This document shows, piece by piece, positions 27,056-35,065 of a stretch of 64,000 bases of DNA. This DNA is from Sphingobium sp. YR768 (lineage in GTDB: Bacteria; Pseudomonadota; Alphaproteobacteria; Sphingomonadales; Sphingomonadaceae), in NCBI RefSeq assembly GCF_900111125.1, contig NZ_FOGE01000013.1, positions 62,001 to 126,000 of the forward strand, given 5' to 3'. The notes below the pieces were generated by a model. The model had not been told where the DNA came from, did not search any database, and was given only the letters and a program-made list of their open reading frames with translations. Position 1 is the stretch's first letter. Each line of letters begins with the position of its first letter. The position numbers and the translations under genes are program-made.

Positions 27056-28204
27056 TCAGGCGGCGGCCGAACGGACGTCTCTCGGAACGTAGGCGGGATA
27101 GTCGGTGAGGCCTTCCGCCCCGCCGCCATAGAGCGTCTCGGGACGCAGCGGATTGAGCGGCCAGTCATGGGCGATCCGCGCAGGCAAGTCGGGATTGGCG
27201 ATGAACGGTCGGCCGAAGGCGACGAGATCGGCAAGACCGCTGGCGATCAGATCCTCGGCACGCTGCGCGGTGTAGCGGCCCGCATAGAGGATGCGCCCGC
27301 TGAAGGCCGCGCGAACCGCCTCTCGGAAGGAGGAGGGGAGGTCCGGCGCGTTGTCCCAATCGGCTTCCGCAATCGAGAGATAGGCGACGCCGAACTCTTC
27401 CAGCAGCTTGATCGCGGCGATGTAGGTCTGATGCGGATCGGGCTCGACCAACCCGATGTAGACGCGATCGACATCGGTGCTTTCGAACAGCGGGGTGAAG
27501 CGCACGCCTAGCCGATCCGCGCCGATGGCATCGGAGACCGCGGCGACGATCTCGCGCAGGAAACGCAAGCGGTTCTCGATCGAGCCGCCATAAGCGTCCT
27601 CGCGTCGGTTGGCGTGCGCCGAGATGAACTGGTTGACCAGATAGCCGTTGGCGGCGTGGATCTCGACGCCGTCGAAGCCGGCCGCGATTGCGTTGCGGGC
27701 TCCTTGGACGTAGAGCGACACCAGTTCGCAGATTTCGGCAACCTCGAGCGCGCGGGGCGGAGATGGCGCGACCAGTTCGCCGGTGCCGGGCGCTGTTTCG
27801 ATGAAGGCCTTGACCTTCTCGGCCGGGATGGCCGACGGGGCGACCGGCGCGCCGCCGTGCAACTGGGCGTGCGAAACACGTCCGACATGCCAGAGTTGGG
27901 CGAAGATTACGCCACCTTCGGCATGGACGGCATTGGTCACTTCGCGCCACCCTGCGATCTGGGCTTCGCTGTAGATGCCGGGCGTCCAGGCATAGCCCTG
28001 GCCGCGCGGTTCGATCTGCGTGCCTTCGCTGACCATAAAGCCCGCACCGGCGCGCTGGGCATAATAGCGCGCCATCAGGGCGGTCGGAACGTCTCCGGGC
28101 TGGGCGGCGCGCTGGCGAGTCAGAGGCGGCAGCACGATGCGGTTGCGCAAGGTGTGCCGGCCGAGCGGGACAGGAGTGAACAGAGCGGGGTGGCGGGTCA
28201 TCAT
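27056..28204 (-). CDS. Alkene reductase, Old Yellow Enzyme family (NemA-like)
   Basis: 382 residues, FMN-dependent TIM barrel. Motifs: LRNRIVLPPLTRQRA, AQLWHVGRVSH, the substrate-binding pair in VEIHAANGYLVNQF, and SIENRLRFLREIV. It reduces activated C=C bonds of enones, or nitro compounds, using NADPH. AGGAG precedes the ATGATG start. In E. coli nemA is governed by an electrophile sensor, and the company of DJ-1-like and ABM genes here suggests the same role: handling of quinones and reactive carbonyls. Confidence 0.93.
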   Translation of the reverse strand: MMTRHPALFTPVPLGRHTLRNRIVLPPLTRQRAAQPGDVPTALMARYYAQRAGAGFMVSEGTQIEPRGQGYAWTPGIYSEAQIAGWREVTNAVHAEGGVIFAQLWHVGRVSHAQLHGGAPVAPSAIPAEKVKAFIETAPGTGELVAPSPPRALEVAEICELVSLYVQGARNAIAAGFDGVEIHAANGYLVNQFISAHANRREDAYGGSIENRLRFLREIVAAVSDAIGADRLGVRFTPLFESTDVDRVYIGLVEPDPHQTYIAAIKLLEEFGVAYLSIAEADWDNAPDLPSSFREAVRAAFSGRILYAGRYTAQRAEDLIASGLADLVAFGRPFIANPDLPARIAHDWPLNPLRPETLYGGGAEGLTDYPAYVPRDVRSAAA

Positions 28205-28326
28205 GATCTCCTGGGAATACGTGGATCAACCGGTGCCTTTCGCAGGCGCGCGGCATTGCTCCTTCCGGTCCGGCGGCGCGGGACGGAGGCGATGGTCTGT
28301 TGCGGTCTCGTTGGATGGTGGCGGGG

Positions 28327-28461
28327 TTAACGCCCTGATCGCAGGCGTTGCGGCAACCCGAAGCGCCATGTCTGCGCCAGAAATCCGATCATCTGGATTT
28401 CTTCTGCGTAGAAGGGCTGCGCGAGCAACGCGGCGCCGATCCAGTGCTTCAGGCTGCGCAT
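28327..28461 (-). CDS. Small protein of 44 residues, unknown
   Basis: MRSLKHWIGAALLAQPFYAE and a basic tail ending RLRSGR. The start is preceded by a full AAGGAGGT ribosome site five bases upstream, one of the strongest in the window, and the gene sits 10 bp after the ABM stop in the same direction. The first half is moderately hydrophobic with aromatic residues. No family is recognised. Because of the ribosome site and operon position I think it is translated. Confidence 0.45.
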   Translation of the reverse strand: MRSLKHWIGAALLAQPFYAEEIQMIGFLAQTWRFGLPQRLRSGR

Positions 28462-28471
28462 CGCGACCTCC

Positions 28472-28765
28472 TTAGGCCGAAACGGGATCGAGGACGAAGG
28501 CAGTCCGCTCGGCAAGATCGCCGATCGCAGCGAGATAGTCCTGGAAGTGCGGGGTCGCGCGGTGCGCGGCGACCGCGTCAGAGTTGGTGTAGAGCTCGTC
28601 CAGCACGAAGCGCGTGGGCTCACTCTGATCCTGCCAGAGATCATAGCGCAAGTTGCCCGCTTCCGCCCGGCTCGGGACGAGCATGCCGTCGAGCAGAGTA
28701 CGGAGCTGATCGGCCGCGCCAGCACGTGCGGTCAGTACGGCAACGATCTTCACAGGGTTGGTCAT
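28472..28765 (-). CDS. Antibiotic-biosynthesis-monooxygenase (ABM) domain protein, YgiN-like
   Basis: 97 residues forming one ABM ferredoxin-like fold: VKIVAVLTARAGAADQLR, SRAEAGNLRYDLWQD, and FVLDELYTNSDAVAAHRATPHF, where the ELY and AHR..H residues are characteristic. Homologues such as YgiN act on quinols. The start at 28765 is chosen as it opens the domain; the frame continues upstream to 28840, overlapping the previous gene. In the DJ-1/OYE operon, which fits quinone detoxification. Confidence 0.85.
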   Translation of the reverse strand: MTNPVKIVAVLTARAGAADQLRTLLDGMLVPSRAEAGNLRYDLWQDQSEPTRFVLDELYTNSDAVAAHRATPHFQDYLAAIGDLAERTAFVLDPVSA

Positions 28766-28836
28766 AGAGGTAATCCTTGATGAATAGGTGGGCTTGGTGG
28801 CGCGCATCCGCAGCGCGCCACTTGTCATGCGTGTGC

Positions 28837-29637
28837 TCATGCCGCCGGCGGCGGGCCGCCGAGCGCCGCGATCATGGCCTTCGCGACCGCGTGATCGGAG
28901 GCGGGGTTCTGACCGGTGATCAGTTCGCGATCGACGACCACGTTGGCGGCGAAATCTTCAGGAGCAGCCGAAACCTCGCCACCTGCCAGCCGCAGGGCCT
29001 TGGGCATGTCGAAGTACAGTTCGCCCTTCAGCAGGTGCTCTTCGGCAATCTTTTCCTCGCTCGCCGAGAAGACCGTCATGCGGTAGCCCGCATAGATCCA
29101 GTCCTTGGCAAGGTCGGCCGCCTTGGCGTCGTCGCCCTCGATCAGGGCCGCCCTGTACGCTGCCGGGTCGGCCAGGGCGGCAACGACCGCGACAGGGCCA
29201 TGGCAGAGCAGCCCGGTCGGCTTGGCCGCCGCATGGAAGTGGCGCAGGATGGCGCCAGCCTCGCTGCTCTGCATCAGGTCGACCGCCGGAGCATGGCCGC
29301 CGGGGACGAACACGCCTGCAAACTTGTCCAGACCCTGTTCGATGACCAAGGCCAAGGTGTGAACCTCGTTCATGGCCGGGTGCTCGGCAAAGAAGTCCCG
29401 GGCGCGCTCATAGGCGGCCTGGTCGTCCCCGAAATGCTGCACCGTATCCGATGCTTCGTCGATGTGCGGCTTGGTGCCGTCGAGCGTGGCGAGCACGACA
29501 TCGTAGCCCGCCTCGATCAGCGCCATTGCGGGCACCACCGTCTCGTTCAGATACTGGCCGATCGTGGCCGAGCCGCCGCCGCGCAGTTCAATCTGCGTAG
29601 CGTTGGATCCGAGGAAGAGCACTTTCGTATTGATCAT
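28837..29637 (-). CDS. DJ-1/PfpI family protein (type 1 glutamine amidotransferase-like)
   Basis: 266 residues. VFVPGGHAPAVDL and the nucleophile elbow GLLCHGPVAV (reactive Cys) mark the DJ-1/PfpI superfamily, close to the Hsp31/HchA-type glyoxalase III and ThiJ proteins. These act on methylglyoxal or glycated targets. The start at 29637 (MINTKVLFLG) follows TGGAGG. It is the first gene of the minus-strand operon and faces the LysR gene across 115 bp. Confidence 0.9.
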   Translation of the reverse strand: MINTKVLFLGSNATQIELRGGGSATIGQYLNETVVPAMALIEAGYDVVLATLDGTKPHIDEASDTVQHFGDDQAAYERARDFFAEHPAMNEVHTLALVIEQGLDKFAGVFVPGGHAPAVDLMQSSEAGAILRHFHAAAKPTGLLCHGPVAVVAALADPAAYRAALIEGDDAKAADLAKDWIYAGYRMTVFSASEEKIAEEHLLKGELYFDMPKALRLAGGEVSAAPEDFAANVVVDRELITGQNPASDHAVAKAMIAALGGPPPAA

Positions 29638-29734
29638 CTGAGCCTCCATTGTCTCACCGCATTCGCTGCGGACGAGTGGAAAATGGCCCATTCCGACATA
29701 TTCCAGAAGTTTATTGTCTTGATGTCAGATATAC

Positions 29735-29744
29735 GCTCTAGAGC
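29735..29744. promoter_or_regulatory. Palindrome GCTCTAGAGC in the LysR/DJ-1 divergent region
   Basis: A perfect 10-bp palindrome eight bases before the LysR start codon. Its place would suit autorepression, but a short palindrome like this may be chance. Confidence 0.25.
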
Positions 29745-29752
29745 ATGTCTGT

Positions 29753-30655
29753 ATGCGATACGACCTTAACCTGCTCCCGATCTTTGTCGCCCTGATGGAC
29801 GAGCGCAGCGTTACGCGCGCGGCCGAGCGCGTCGGGATGACGCAACCGGCGCTATCCAACGCGCTCTCGCGGCTGCGATTGATGCTGCAGGATCAACTGT
29901 TTATCCGTGAGCGGTACGGGATTCAGCCTACTGCCGTCGCCCTGGAACTCGCACCCGCGATCGCCGATGCGCTGGCGAAGCTGGATGATACGGTGCTGGG
30001 CCAGCAGGGCTTCGATCCCGCCAAGGCGGAGCGGGTTTTTACGATAGCGCCCAACGGCTACGTCGAGTTCGTGCTCATCCCCGCCATCGTCGCTAGGCTC
30101 CAGCAAGTCGCGCCCGGCATCAAGCTGCGGCTGACGCCCTATGGCAACGATCTGGTCGAGACCGGCGTCGTCTCGGGCACCACCGCGCTGGTACTCGGTC
30201 GCATCGTCGATCCGCCCGACAATCTTGTCGTCCAGCACCTGATGGACGAGAGCCTCGCCTGTGCTGTGCGGGCGGATCATCCCACTGTCGGCGATGCGAT
30301 GACCCGCGTGCAGTTCGAGGCGCTCAAGCACGTCAATATCATACCGCCAGGGCGGATGCGCGCGGGGCTGTTCCAGGCGCTCGCACAGCAGGAAGTCAAG
30401 CGTGAGGTGGCGATCTCGGTGACCAATTTCTTCGCGGTCGCCGAGATGGTGGCCGTCACCGACTATTGTGCAACGCTTCCGTCTTTGATCTGCAGGCGGC
30501 TGCAACAGGATCATCGCCTGAAGATCCTTGCCGCACCGGTAGATCTGGGCACGTTCCCGGTCGAGATGGCTTGGCATGTGCGATACCGACAGGACCCGGC
30601 TCATCGCTGGTTGAGAGGGCTGGTCGCAGAGGTCGCGCGAGAGTTGTCGGCCTAG
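29753..30655 (+). CDS. LysR-family transcriptional regulator (NodD-like)
   Basis: 300 residues. Helix-turn-helix in MRYDLNLLPIFVALMDERSV, TRAAERVGMTQPALSNALSRL; this DLNLL...QPALSNALSRLR wording is that of the NodD/NahR/SyrM branch. The effector domain follows. It is divergent from the seven-gene DJ-1/ABM/OYE operon and is its likely activator. Four bases separate the stop from a run of C residues, then a hairpin at 30715. Confidence 0.92.
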   Translation: MRYDLNLLPIFVALMDERSVTRAAERVGMTQPALSNALSRLRLMLQDQLFIRERYGIQPTAVALELAPAIADALAKLDDTVLGQQGFDPAKAERVFTIAPNGYVEFVLIPAIVARLQQVAPGIKLRLTPYGNDLVETGVVSGTTALVLGRIVDPPDNLVVQHLMDESLACAVRADHPTVGDAMTRVQFEALKHVNIIPPGRMRAGLFQALAQQEVKREVAISVTNFFAVAEMVAVTDYCATLPSLICRRLQQDHRLKILAAPVDLGTFPVEMAWHVRYRQDPAHRWLRGLVAEVARELSA

Positions 30656-30714
30656 AGTTACCCCCTCCGAGCACTCCCCTTCAGTCTGGTCAATGAGACG
30701 GCTAATCGTGCGGG

Positions 30715-30739
30715 TGTCGGCTCTTCGCGGAAGCCGACA
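30715..30739 (+). terminator. Hairpin after the LysR gene
   Basis: TGTCGGCT (30715-30722) pairs with AGCCGACA (30732-30739) across nine bases. No T-run follows, so it is only a possible terminator. Confidence 0.4.
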
Positions 30740-30950
30740 TCCGCCGATCATGGTGGGAACGACGGCCCTTTCCCACGACGCGGCGTTCGGCTTTCGGCAG
30801 CACGCGACCAGAGCACGAACATGACGTAATCGCGGGAGCGCCGGCCGTTGGCCAGATGCACGGGATTACTGGAAGGTTGGTTGCACCCCGATAAGATGAA
30901 GAACGGGCTCACGATTTTGGACCGGGCCCAGCATCATATGGAGGACAACC

Positions 30951-31136
30951 GTGCAACAGCATATAGGACTCGACGTCTCCCTAAAAGACACTTCAGTATC
31001 GTTTCGTCAGAACGGCAAGCGCATTTGGCGTGGCAAGTGTGCATCCGACCCGAAGCTTGTCGCAGAAGTGATCCGAAAGCGCACACCGAAAGCAAAGCAA
31101 GTGGTATTTGAGACCGGACGCGGCAAAGCCACCTAA
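30951..31136 (+). pseudogene. IS110-family transposase, N-terminal fragment
   Basis: From a GTG start the frame reads MQQHIGLDVSLKDTSVSF, then KCASDPKLVAEVIRKRTPKAKQVVFETG before a TAA. GLDVS is the start of the DEDD (RuvC-like) domain of IS110 transposases, whose Asp is catalytic; the rest of the 300-400-residue protein, including the serine-bearing domain, is missing. Nothing after 31136 resembles the element. IS110 elements carry their guide RNA in the left end, so 30850-30950 may hold part of that end. Confidence 0.75.
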
Positions 31137-31294
31137 CGTGCTGGGCAGGCGCTGGCTGAATCGGTCAACAATGTGCACCGCGGCGTAACAGGCAAAGACC
31201 CCGTAGTCGTTATCGTCACATATGCCGGCGCGCACGGGCAGCCGCTATCAGTTCTGGTAGGTGCCCAAGGCAAACCCGGTCACTGAGCCGAAGC

Positions 31295-31328
31295 TGTAGA
31301 CAAGGAGATAGTGTCCTCCTTGTCTACA
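31295..31328. promoter_or_regulatory. 34-bp palindrome TGTAGACAAGGAG-N8-CTCCTTGTCTACA
   Basis: Perfect 13-base arms (31295-31307 and 31316-31328) with an eight-base centre. It lies 82 bp before the ABM gene of the next operon. Arms of this length on both sides suggest a binding site for one or two dimers of a TetR- or MarR-type regulator; as RNA it would also form a stable hairpin. No T-run follows on either strand. Confidence 0.6.
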
Positions 31329-31409
31329 AATAGTAGAATGATGGCGTCTTTTGTCGGCTCTCGACGGCCCCCATATCCTCCTTGGCCCCCACCGGGCAAA
31401 GGAGCTTGA

Positions 31410-31709
31410 ATGATTTACGAAGTTGCCAACGTCCTGATTAAGAGCGGCATGGGCCAGCAATTTGAGCAGAGCTTTTTGCAAGCGCTACCGCTGTTCAAGC
31501 GTGCAGCCGGTTGCAAGAGCGCGCGCCTTGAGCGGTCAGTCGAAGACCTTGATCGGTATCTGATCGTCATCGGTTGGCAAACCCTGGACGACCATGTCGT
31601 CGGATTTCGGACGTCTGACGATTACGCTCTTTGGCGCGCGTTGGTCGGCGACTTTTTTGCGGCCCCGCCGCTCGTGGATCATACCGAAGTCATCGTCTCA
31701 GGCTTTTGA
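31410..31709 (+). CDS. ABM-domain protein
   Basis: 99 residues: MIYEVANVLIKSGMGQQFEQ, RAAGCKSARLERSVED, YLIVIGWQTLDDHVVGF. This is a one-domain ABM/dimeric ferredoxin-like protein related to heme-degrading or quinol monooxygenases. AAAGGAGC lies ahead of the ATG. First in an operon with an epimerase-like SDR and a CMD protein, behind the palindrome at 31295. Substrate unknown. Confidence 0.8.
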   Translation: MIYEVANVLIKSGMGQQFEQSFLQALPLFKRAAGCKSARLERSVEDLDRYLIVIGWQTLDDHVVGFRTSDDYALWRALVGDFFAAPPLVDHTEVIVSGF

Positions 31710-31725
31710 CAGATAAGGATCGAGC

Positions 31726-32625
31726 GTGAAGATTTTCGTTACCGGCGCCAGCGGCTTTATCGGCGGATCCTTTGCGGCAGAAGCCGTGCGACGTGGCCAC
31801 CAGGTTCGCGGCCTAGTGCGTTCGCAGCAAAAGGCCGAGGCCTGCGAGGCATTCGGCATCGTACCAGTCCATGGCACGCTGACCGATCACGAGCTGCTGG
31901 CTGCGGAGGCATCCGCTGCAGACGCGGTGGTCAATGCTGCAAGCAGCGACGATCGCCCCGCCATCGACGCTTTGCTGAAGGCGCTTGCCGGGTCCGGCAA
32001 GGCTCTCCTCCACACCAGCGGCAGCAGCATCGTGGCGGACGACGCCAATGGCGAGCCGAACGATATCGTGATCGACGAGGATCATCTCCCCGCTCCTACG
32101 AAGGACAAGGCCGCGCGCGTGGCATTGGATCAGACGATCCTGTCGCAACCTGGCATCCGCTCCATCGTCCTTTGCAATTCGCTGATATTCGGCGATGCGC
32201 TGGGACCAGATGCACGGAGCGTTCAGCTTCCGCTGCTGATCGACTTTGCGCGAGAAACAGGGCAAGCCGCTTATGTCGGACGCGGCCTGAACCGTTGGTC
32301 CACCGTGCATATCGCCGACGTGGTCGATCTCTATCTACTCGCCTTGGAACACGCGTCTGTAGGTACGTTTGCTTTTGTGGAAAGCGGCGAAGCATCTTTT
32401 GCGGACATGGCACGTTCCATCGCAGCCGGGTTTGGCCTGGGCGATCCTGTATCCATAACGCTTGACGTAGCGGAGGCCCGCTGGGGGCGCGCACGCGCCC
32501 GATATTCGCTGGCGTCGAACAGCCGCGTTCGCAGCCTGCGGACGCCGGGGCTGGGGTGGGTGCCTGGCAGAACGTCCGTCCACCAGTGGATAACGGACCA
32601 TCTCGCGACCGCGCCGATGGGCTGA
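31726..32625 (+). CDS. NAD-dependent epimerase/dehydratase-like extended SDR
   Basis: 299 residues from a GTG start. TGASGFIGGSFAAEAVRRGH is the extended-SDR nucleotide-binding motif; VNAASSDD and LLHTSGSSI follow, but the usual YxxxK is not obvious, replaced by a KDKAARVALDQ stretch. Similar proteins are annotated as NAD(P)-binding epimerases of unclear substrate. 16 bp after the ABM gene. Confidence 0.8.
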   Translation: MKIFVTGASGFIGGSFAAEAVRRGHQVRGLVRSQQKAEACEAFGIVPVHGTLTDHELLAAEASAADAVVNAASSDDRPAIDALLKALAGSGKALLHTSGSSIVADDANGEPNDIVIDEDHLPAPTKDKAARVALDQTILSQPGIRSIVLCNSLIFGDALGPDARSVQLPLLIDFARETGQAAYVGRGLNRWSTVHIADVVDLYLLALEHASVGTFAFVESGEASFADMARSIAAGFGLGDPVSITLDVAEARWGRARARYSLASNSRVRSLRTPGLGWVPGRTSVHQWITDHLATAPMG

Positions 32626-32670
32626 GGTTGGATCTGGCATTCTTCTGCTTTATTTTTCAAGGAAATCGAT

Positions 32671-33255
32671 ATGACTAAATCATCGCAAGTGAACGACATG
32701 ATCAGCTCGAAGGTAGAGATCGAATTCCCCGATTTTTCGACACTTCCCGATGCCGTTCAAAAGAAGTTCGAAGACCAACCAACGAAGGTGAATTTCTTTC
32801 GCATGTTGGGTCATAGCGCAGGCGCCTTTATCCCGGTCATGGATCTCACCAACGCAATCTTCCGCGACCTGACGATTTCCGATTATCACAAGGAGCTGTT
32901 GGTCCTCATGGTCGGTGCCCATGCAAGCGTGGCCTATGAATGGGAACAGCATGTCTCCATCGCCCAGGCCGCAGGCGTCCGCCCCGAACAGTTCATCGCG
33001 ATCGCCGAAGATCAACTCAATGATACCGGAGCATTTAGCGACGATGAGCGCGTGCTTCTGCGCTTCGGCAAAGCCGTTCTTGAAAAGGGCAAGGCGCCCG
33101 GCGTGCTACTCAAGCATGCGTTGCGGCACTTCTCGATTCAGGAACTCAGCGATGCCATCATCGTCCTGGGCTATTATCGGATGATCGCCGCGCATATCCA
33201 GACCTTCGACATCCCGATTGACGCCCAAACAGACGGTGACTGGATCAAGGGATGA
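32671..33255 (+). CDS. Carboxymuconolactone decarboxylase (CMD) family protein
   Basis: 194 residues. The CMD core is HKELLVLMVGAHASVAYEWEQHVSIAQAAGV, with Glu and His of the active site (YEWEQH). The CxxC of AhpD-type peroxidases is absent, so this is a decarboxylase-type rather than redox-type member. The second half (DDERVLLRFGKAVLEK, ALRHFSIQELSDAIIVLGYY) completes the fold. AAGGA precedes the ATG. Third gene of the ABM operon, followed by a decayed gene. Confidence 0.85.
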   Translation: MTKSSQVNDMISSKVEIEFPDFSTLPDAVQKKFEDQPTKVNFFRMLGHSAGAFIPVMDLTNAIFRDLTISDYHKELLVLMVGAHASVAYEWEQHVSIAQAAGVRPEQFIAIAEDQLNDTGAFSDDERVLLRFGKAVLEKGKAPGVLLKHALRHFSIQELSDAIIVLGYYRMIAAHIQTFDIPIDAQTDGDWIKG

Positions 33256-33273
33256 ACGTGGGAAGGTAAGTAG

Positions 33274-33860
33274 ATGATCAAGACCGTTCTTGTCCGCGCT
33301 CGCGACCGACATCGGTTAGCGGAGATCCTTTAGGTCGCATCGAAGTTCGGTTTAGGCGCATTGCTCGTCCGTCTCGGGATCGGGCACCTAGAGGTAGCGG
33401 GGACAGTTGTTGCGGCCCCTTGATCATTGCCGACGCGCACGCGCCTCGTGCTGGAGGCGCTGGGTCCGACCTTCATACAGTTCGGACATCATCGACACGT
33501 GCGGTGATTTGCTCTCGCCCCAGTGGACAGCCGAACTGGACAACTTCAGAGTAGGGCGCCGACGCTGCCCTTCGTCGAGTTCCGTCTGGCGGTGAAAGAG
33601 GGCTTCGGGCAATCGCCGGAATCGGCGTTTGCCCATTTCGATCCCGAGCCGCTGGCCGCGGCGTCGATGGCGCAGGTCCACCGCGTGATGCTGGCCGATG
33701 GTCACGCAGTCGTGCTGAAGATCCGTTGACGGGATCTCGCCGCGCGATGGCGACATGTTGTCGCGCCGCCGGGATCAACCCGGCGACGATCGCCCAGCTC
33801 GGCGCCGACGTGGTGTTGAGCAACGGACAATTCCATGCCGATCCCACGCCACAGGAATGC
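33274..33860 (+). pseudogene. ABC1/UbiB-family kinase, decayed
   Basis: Pieces lie in order across frames. From ATG 33274: MIKTVLVRARDRHRLAEIL, an in-frame TAG, VASKFGLGALLVRLGIGHLE, an in-frame TGA, then RLVLEALGPTFIQFG. A frameshift near 33480 leads to DLLSPQWTAELD, and another to APTLPFVEFRLAVKEGFGQ, FDPEPLAAASMAQVHRV and VVLKIR. After an internal deletion, INPATIAQLGADVV and NGQFHADP follow near 33775-33845. These are the KxGQ-type, AAAS and HADPxPGN motifs of ABC1 kinases used for quinone metabolism. Two stops, two frameshifts and a deletion make it dead. Confidence 0.8.
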
Positions 33861-34167
33861 CCGGTATCGGTTAAGAAGCCGCCGTTCGCGGAGGCTTAGT
33901 GAACAGCGGCTTTGTCCCACTTGCCGCCTACTAATGTCGACCCATCCTTGCCGTTCAGCCGCCAAAATTCGACACCTAGGTGCGGACCGGCAGCTAACCC
34001 GGCAGATGTCGACCAGATTACGACGTTCTGTAACGGCGATCTGAATGGCAGATTTTGCCAAACCCCGTCGCCTACTTCATGAAAATCATTCTGGCGGCGA
34101 CGCGACTGAAATCTAACCTACTCAGGACACAAATGATCGTTAGGGATACCGAAGCTTCGTCGCCATC
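33861..34167. other. Non-coding stretch between the ABC1 remnant and the SDR gene
   Basis: No open frame with a start, family resemblance or repeat was seen. It may be further decay of the ABC1 gene, whose C-terminal half is absent. Confidence 0.3.
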
Positions 34168-35016
34168 TCAGTTGGCCTCGAAGCCGGTCGACCGGGAAAG
34201 CGCCTCCCAGCGAGCAACCTCTGCCCGCATATCGTCCAGCTTCTGATCAACCAATCTGAGGGCATCTTCGCCCAGGAACAATCGAACCGGCGGGTTCTTG
34301 TCCTCGACGATCCTCAGCAATGCTTGCGCCGCCTTGGCCGGATCGTTCGGCTGGTTGCCGCTCTTGGCCTGTCGCGCAGCCCGTATAGGGTTCATCACCG
34401 CGTCATAATCCGCGATGCTGCGCGGCGTTCGATCCATCGAGCGGCCAGCCCAGTCGGTGCGAAACTGCCCGGGTGCCAGCGTCGTAACTTTTATGCCGAA
34501 CGCTGCGACCTCCTTGCCCAGCGCTTCGGAAATCCCCTCCAGCGCAAACTTACTGCCGCAATAGAAGCTGATCCCGGGCATCGTGATGAACCCGCCCATC
34601 GAGGTCACGTTAACGATATGCCCGCGACGACGCGTACGCATACTAGGCAACACCGCCTGCATCATTGCCACCGGGCCAAACACATTCGCGGCAAACTGCC
34701 GCTGGAGATCATCCATCGACGATTCTTCAAGCACGCCTTCATGGCCGTAGCCCGCGTTGTTCACCAATACATCGACAGGACCGACATCGCGCTCGGCTGC
34801 GGCTATCGCCAACGGAATGGAAGCGAAGTCTGTCACGTCCAGCAGCAGCGGGCTCGCGCGGTCCGGTGCGAGAGAAACGAAAGCATCCGCGTCTTCCTGG
34901 CGCCGCACCGTCCCGATGACTCGGTGACCGGCCTCCAAGGCGCCTTGAGCAAATGCTCGGCCCAGCCCAGAGCTGACGCCGCTTATGAGAAAGATTTTTT
35001 GGCTATCGTCGGTCAC
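34168..35016 (-). CDS. SDR-family oxidoreductase
   Basis: 282 residues from a GTG start (VTDDSQKIFLISG) preceded by GCAGGAG. Motifs: SGVSSGLGRAFAQGAL cofactor loop, VLVNNAGYGHEGV, NVTSMGG with catalytic Ser, and YCGSKFAL (YxxxK). It closely resembles the SDR at 44950 and other oxidoreductases of the retinol-dehydrogenase-like group (GxSSGxG, PGQFRTDWAGRSM). It is divergent from the TetR gene across 49 bp holding a palindrome, so it is the likely target of that regulator. Confidence 0.88.
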   Translation of the reverse strand: MTDDSQKIFLISGVSSGLGRAFAQGALEAGHRVIGTVRRQEDADAFVSLAPDRASPLLLDVTDFASIPLAIAAAERDVGPVDVLVNNAGYGHEGVLEESSMDDLQRQFAANVFGPVAMMQAVLPSMRTRRRGHIVNVTSMGGFITMPGISFYCGSKFALEGISEALGKEVAAFGIKVTTLAPGQFRTDWAGRSMDRTPRSIADYDAVMNPIRAARQAKSGNQPNDPAKAAQALLRIVEDKNPPVRLFLGEDALRLVDQKLDDMRAEVARWEALSRSTGFEAN

Positions 35017-35043
35017 GCGTACACTCCTGCAGGACAAAATAAT

Positions 35044-35057
35044 TATATCATGATATA
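35044..35057. promoter_or_regulatory. Perfect palindrome TATATCATGATATA
   Basis: 14 bp, centred in the 49-bp gap between the divergent SDR and TetR genes. Its AT-rich sequence overlaps where the -10 elements of both promoters would be, so binding there would repress both. Likely operator of the TetR at 35066. Confidence 0.6.
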
Positions 35058-35065
35058 GATGTGCG

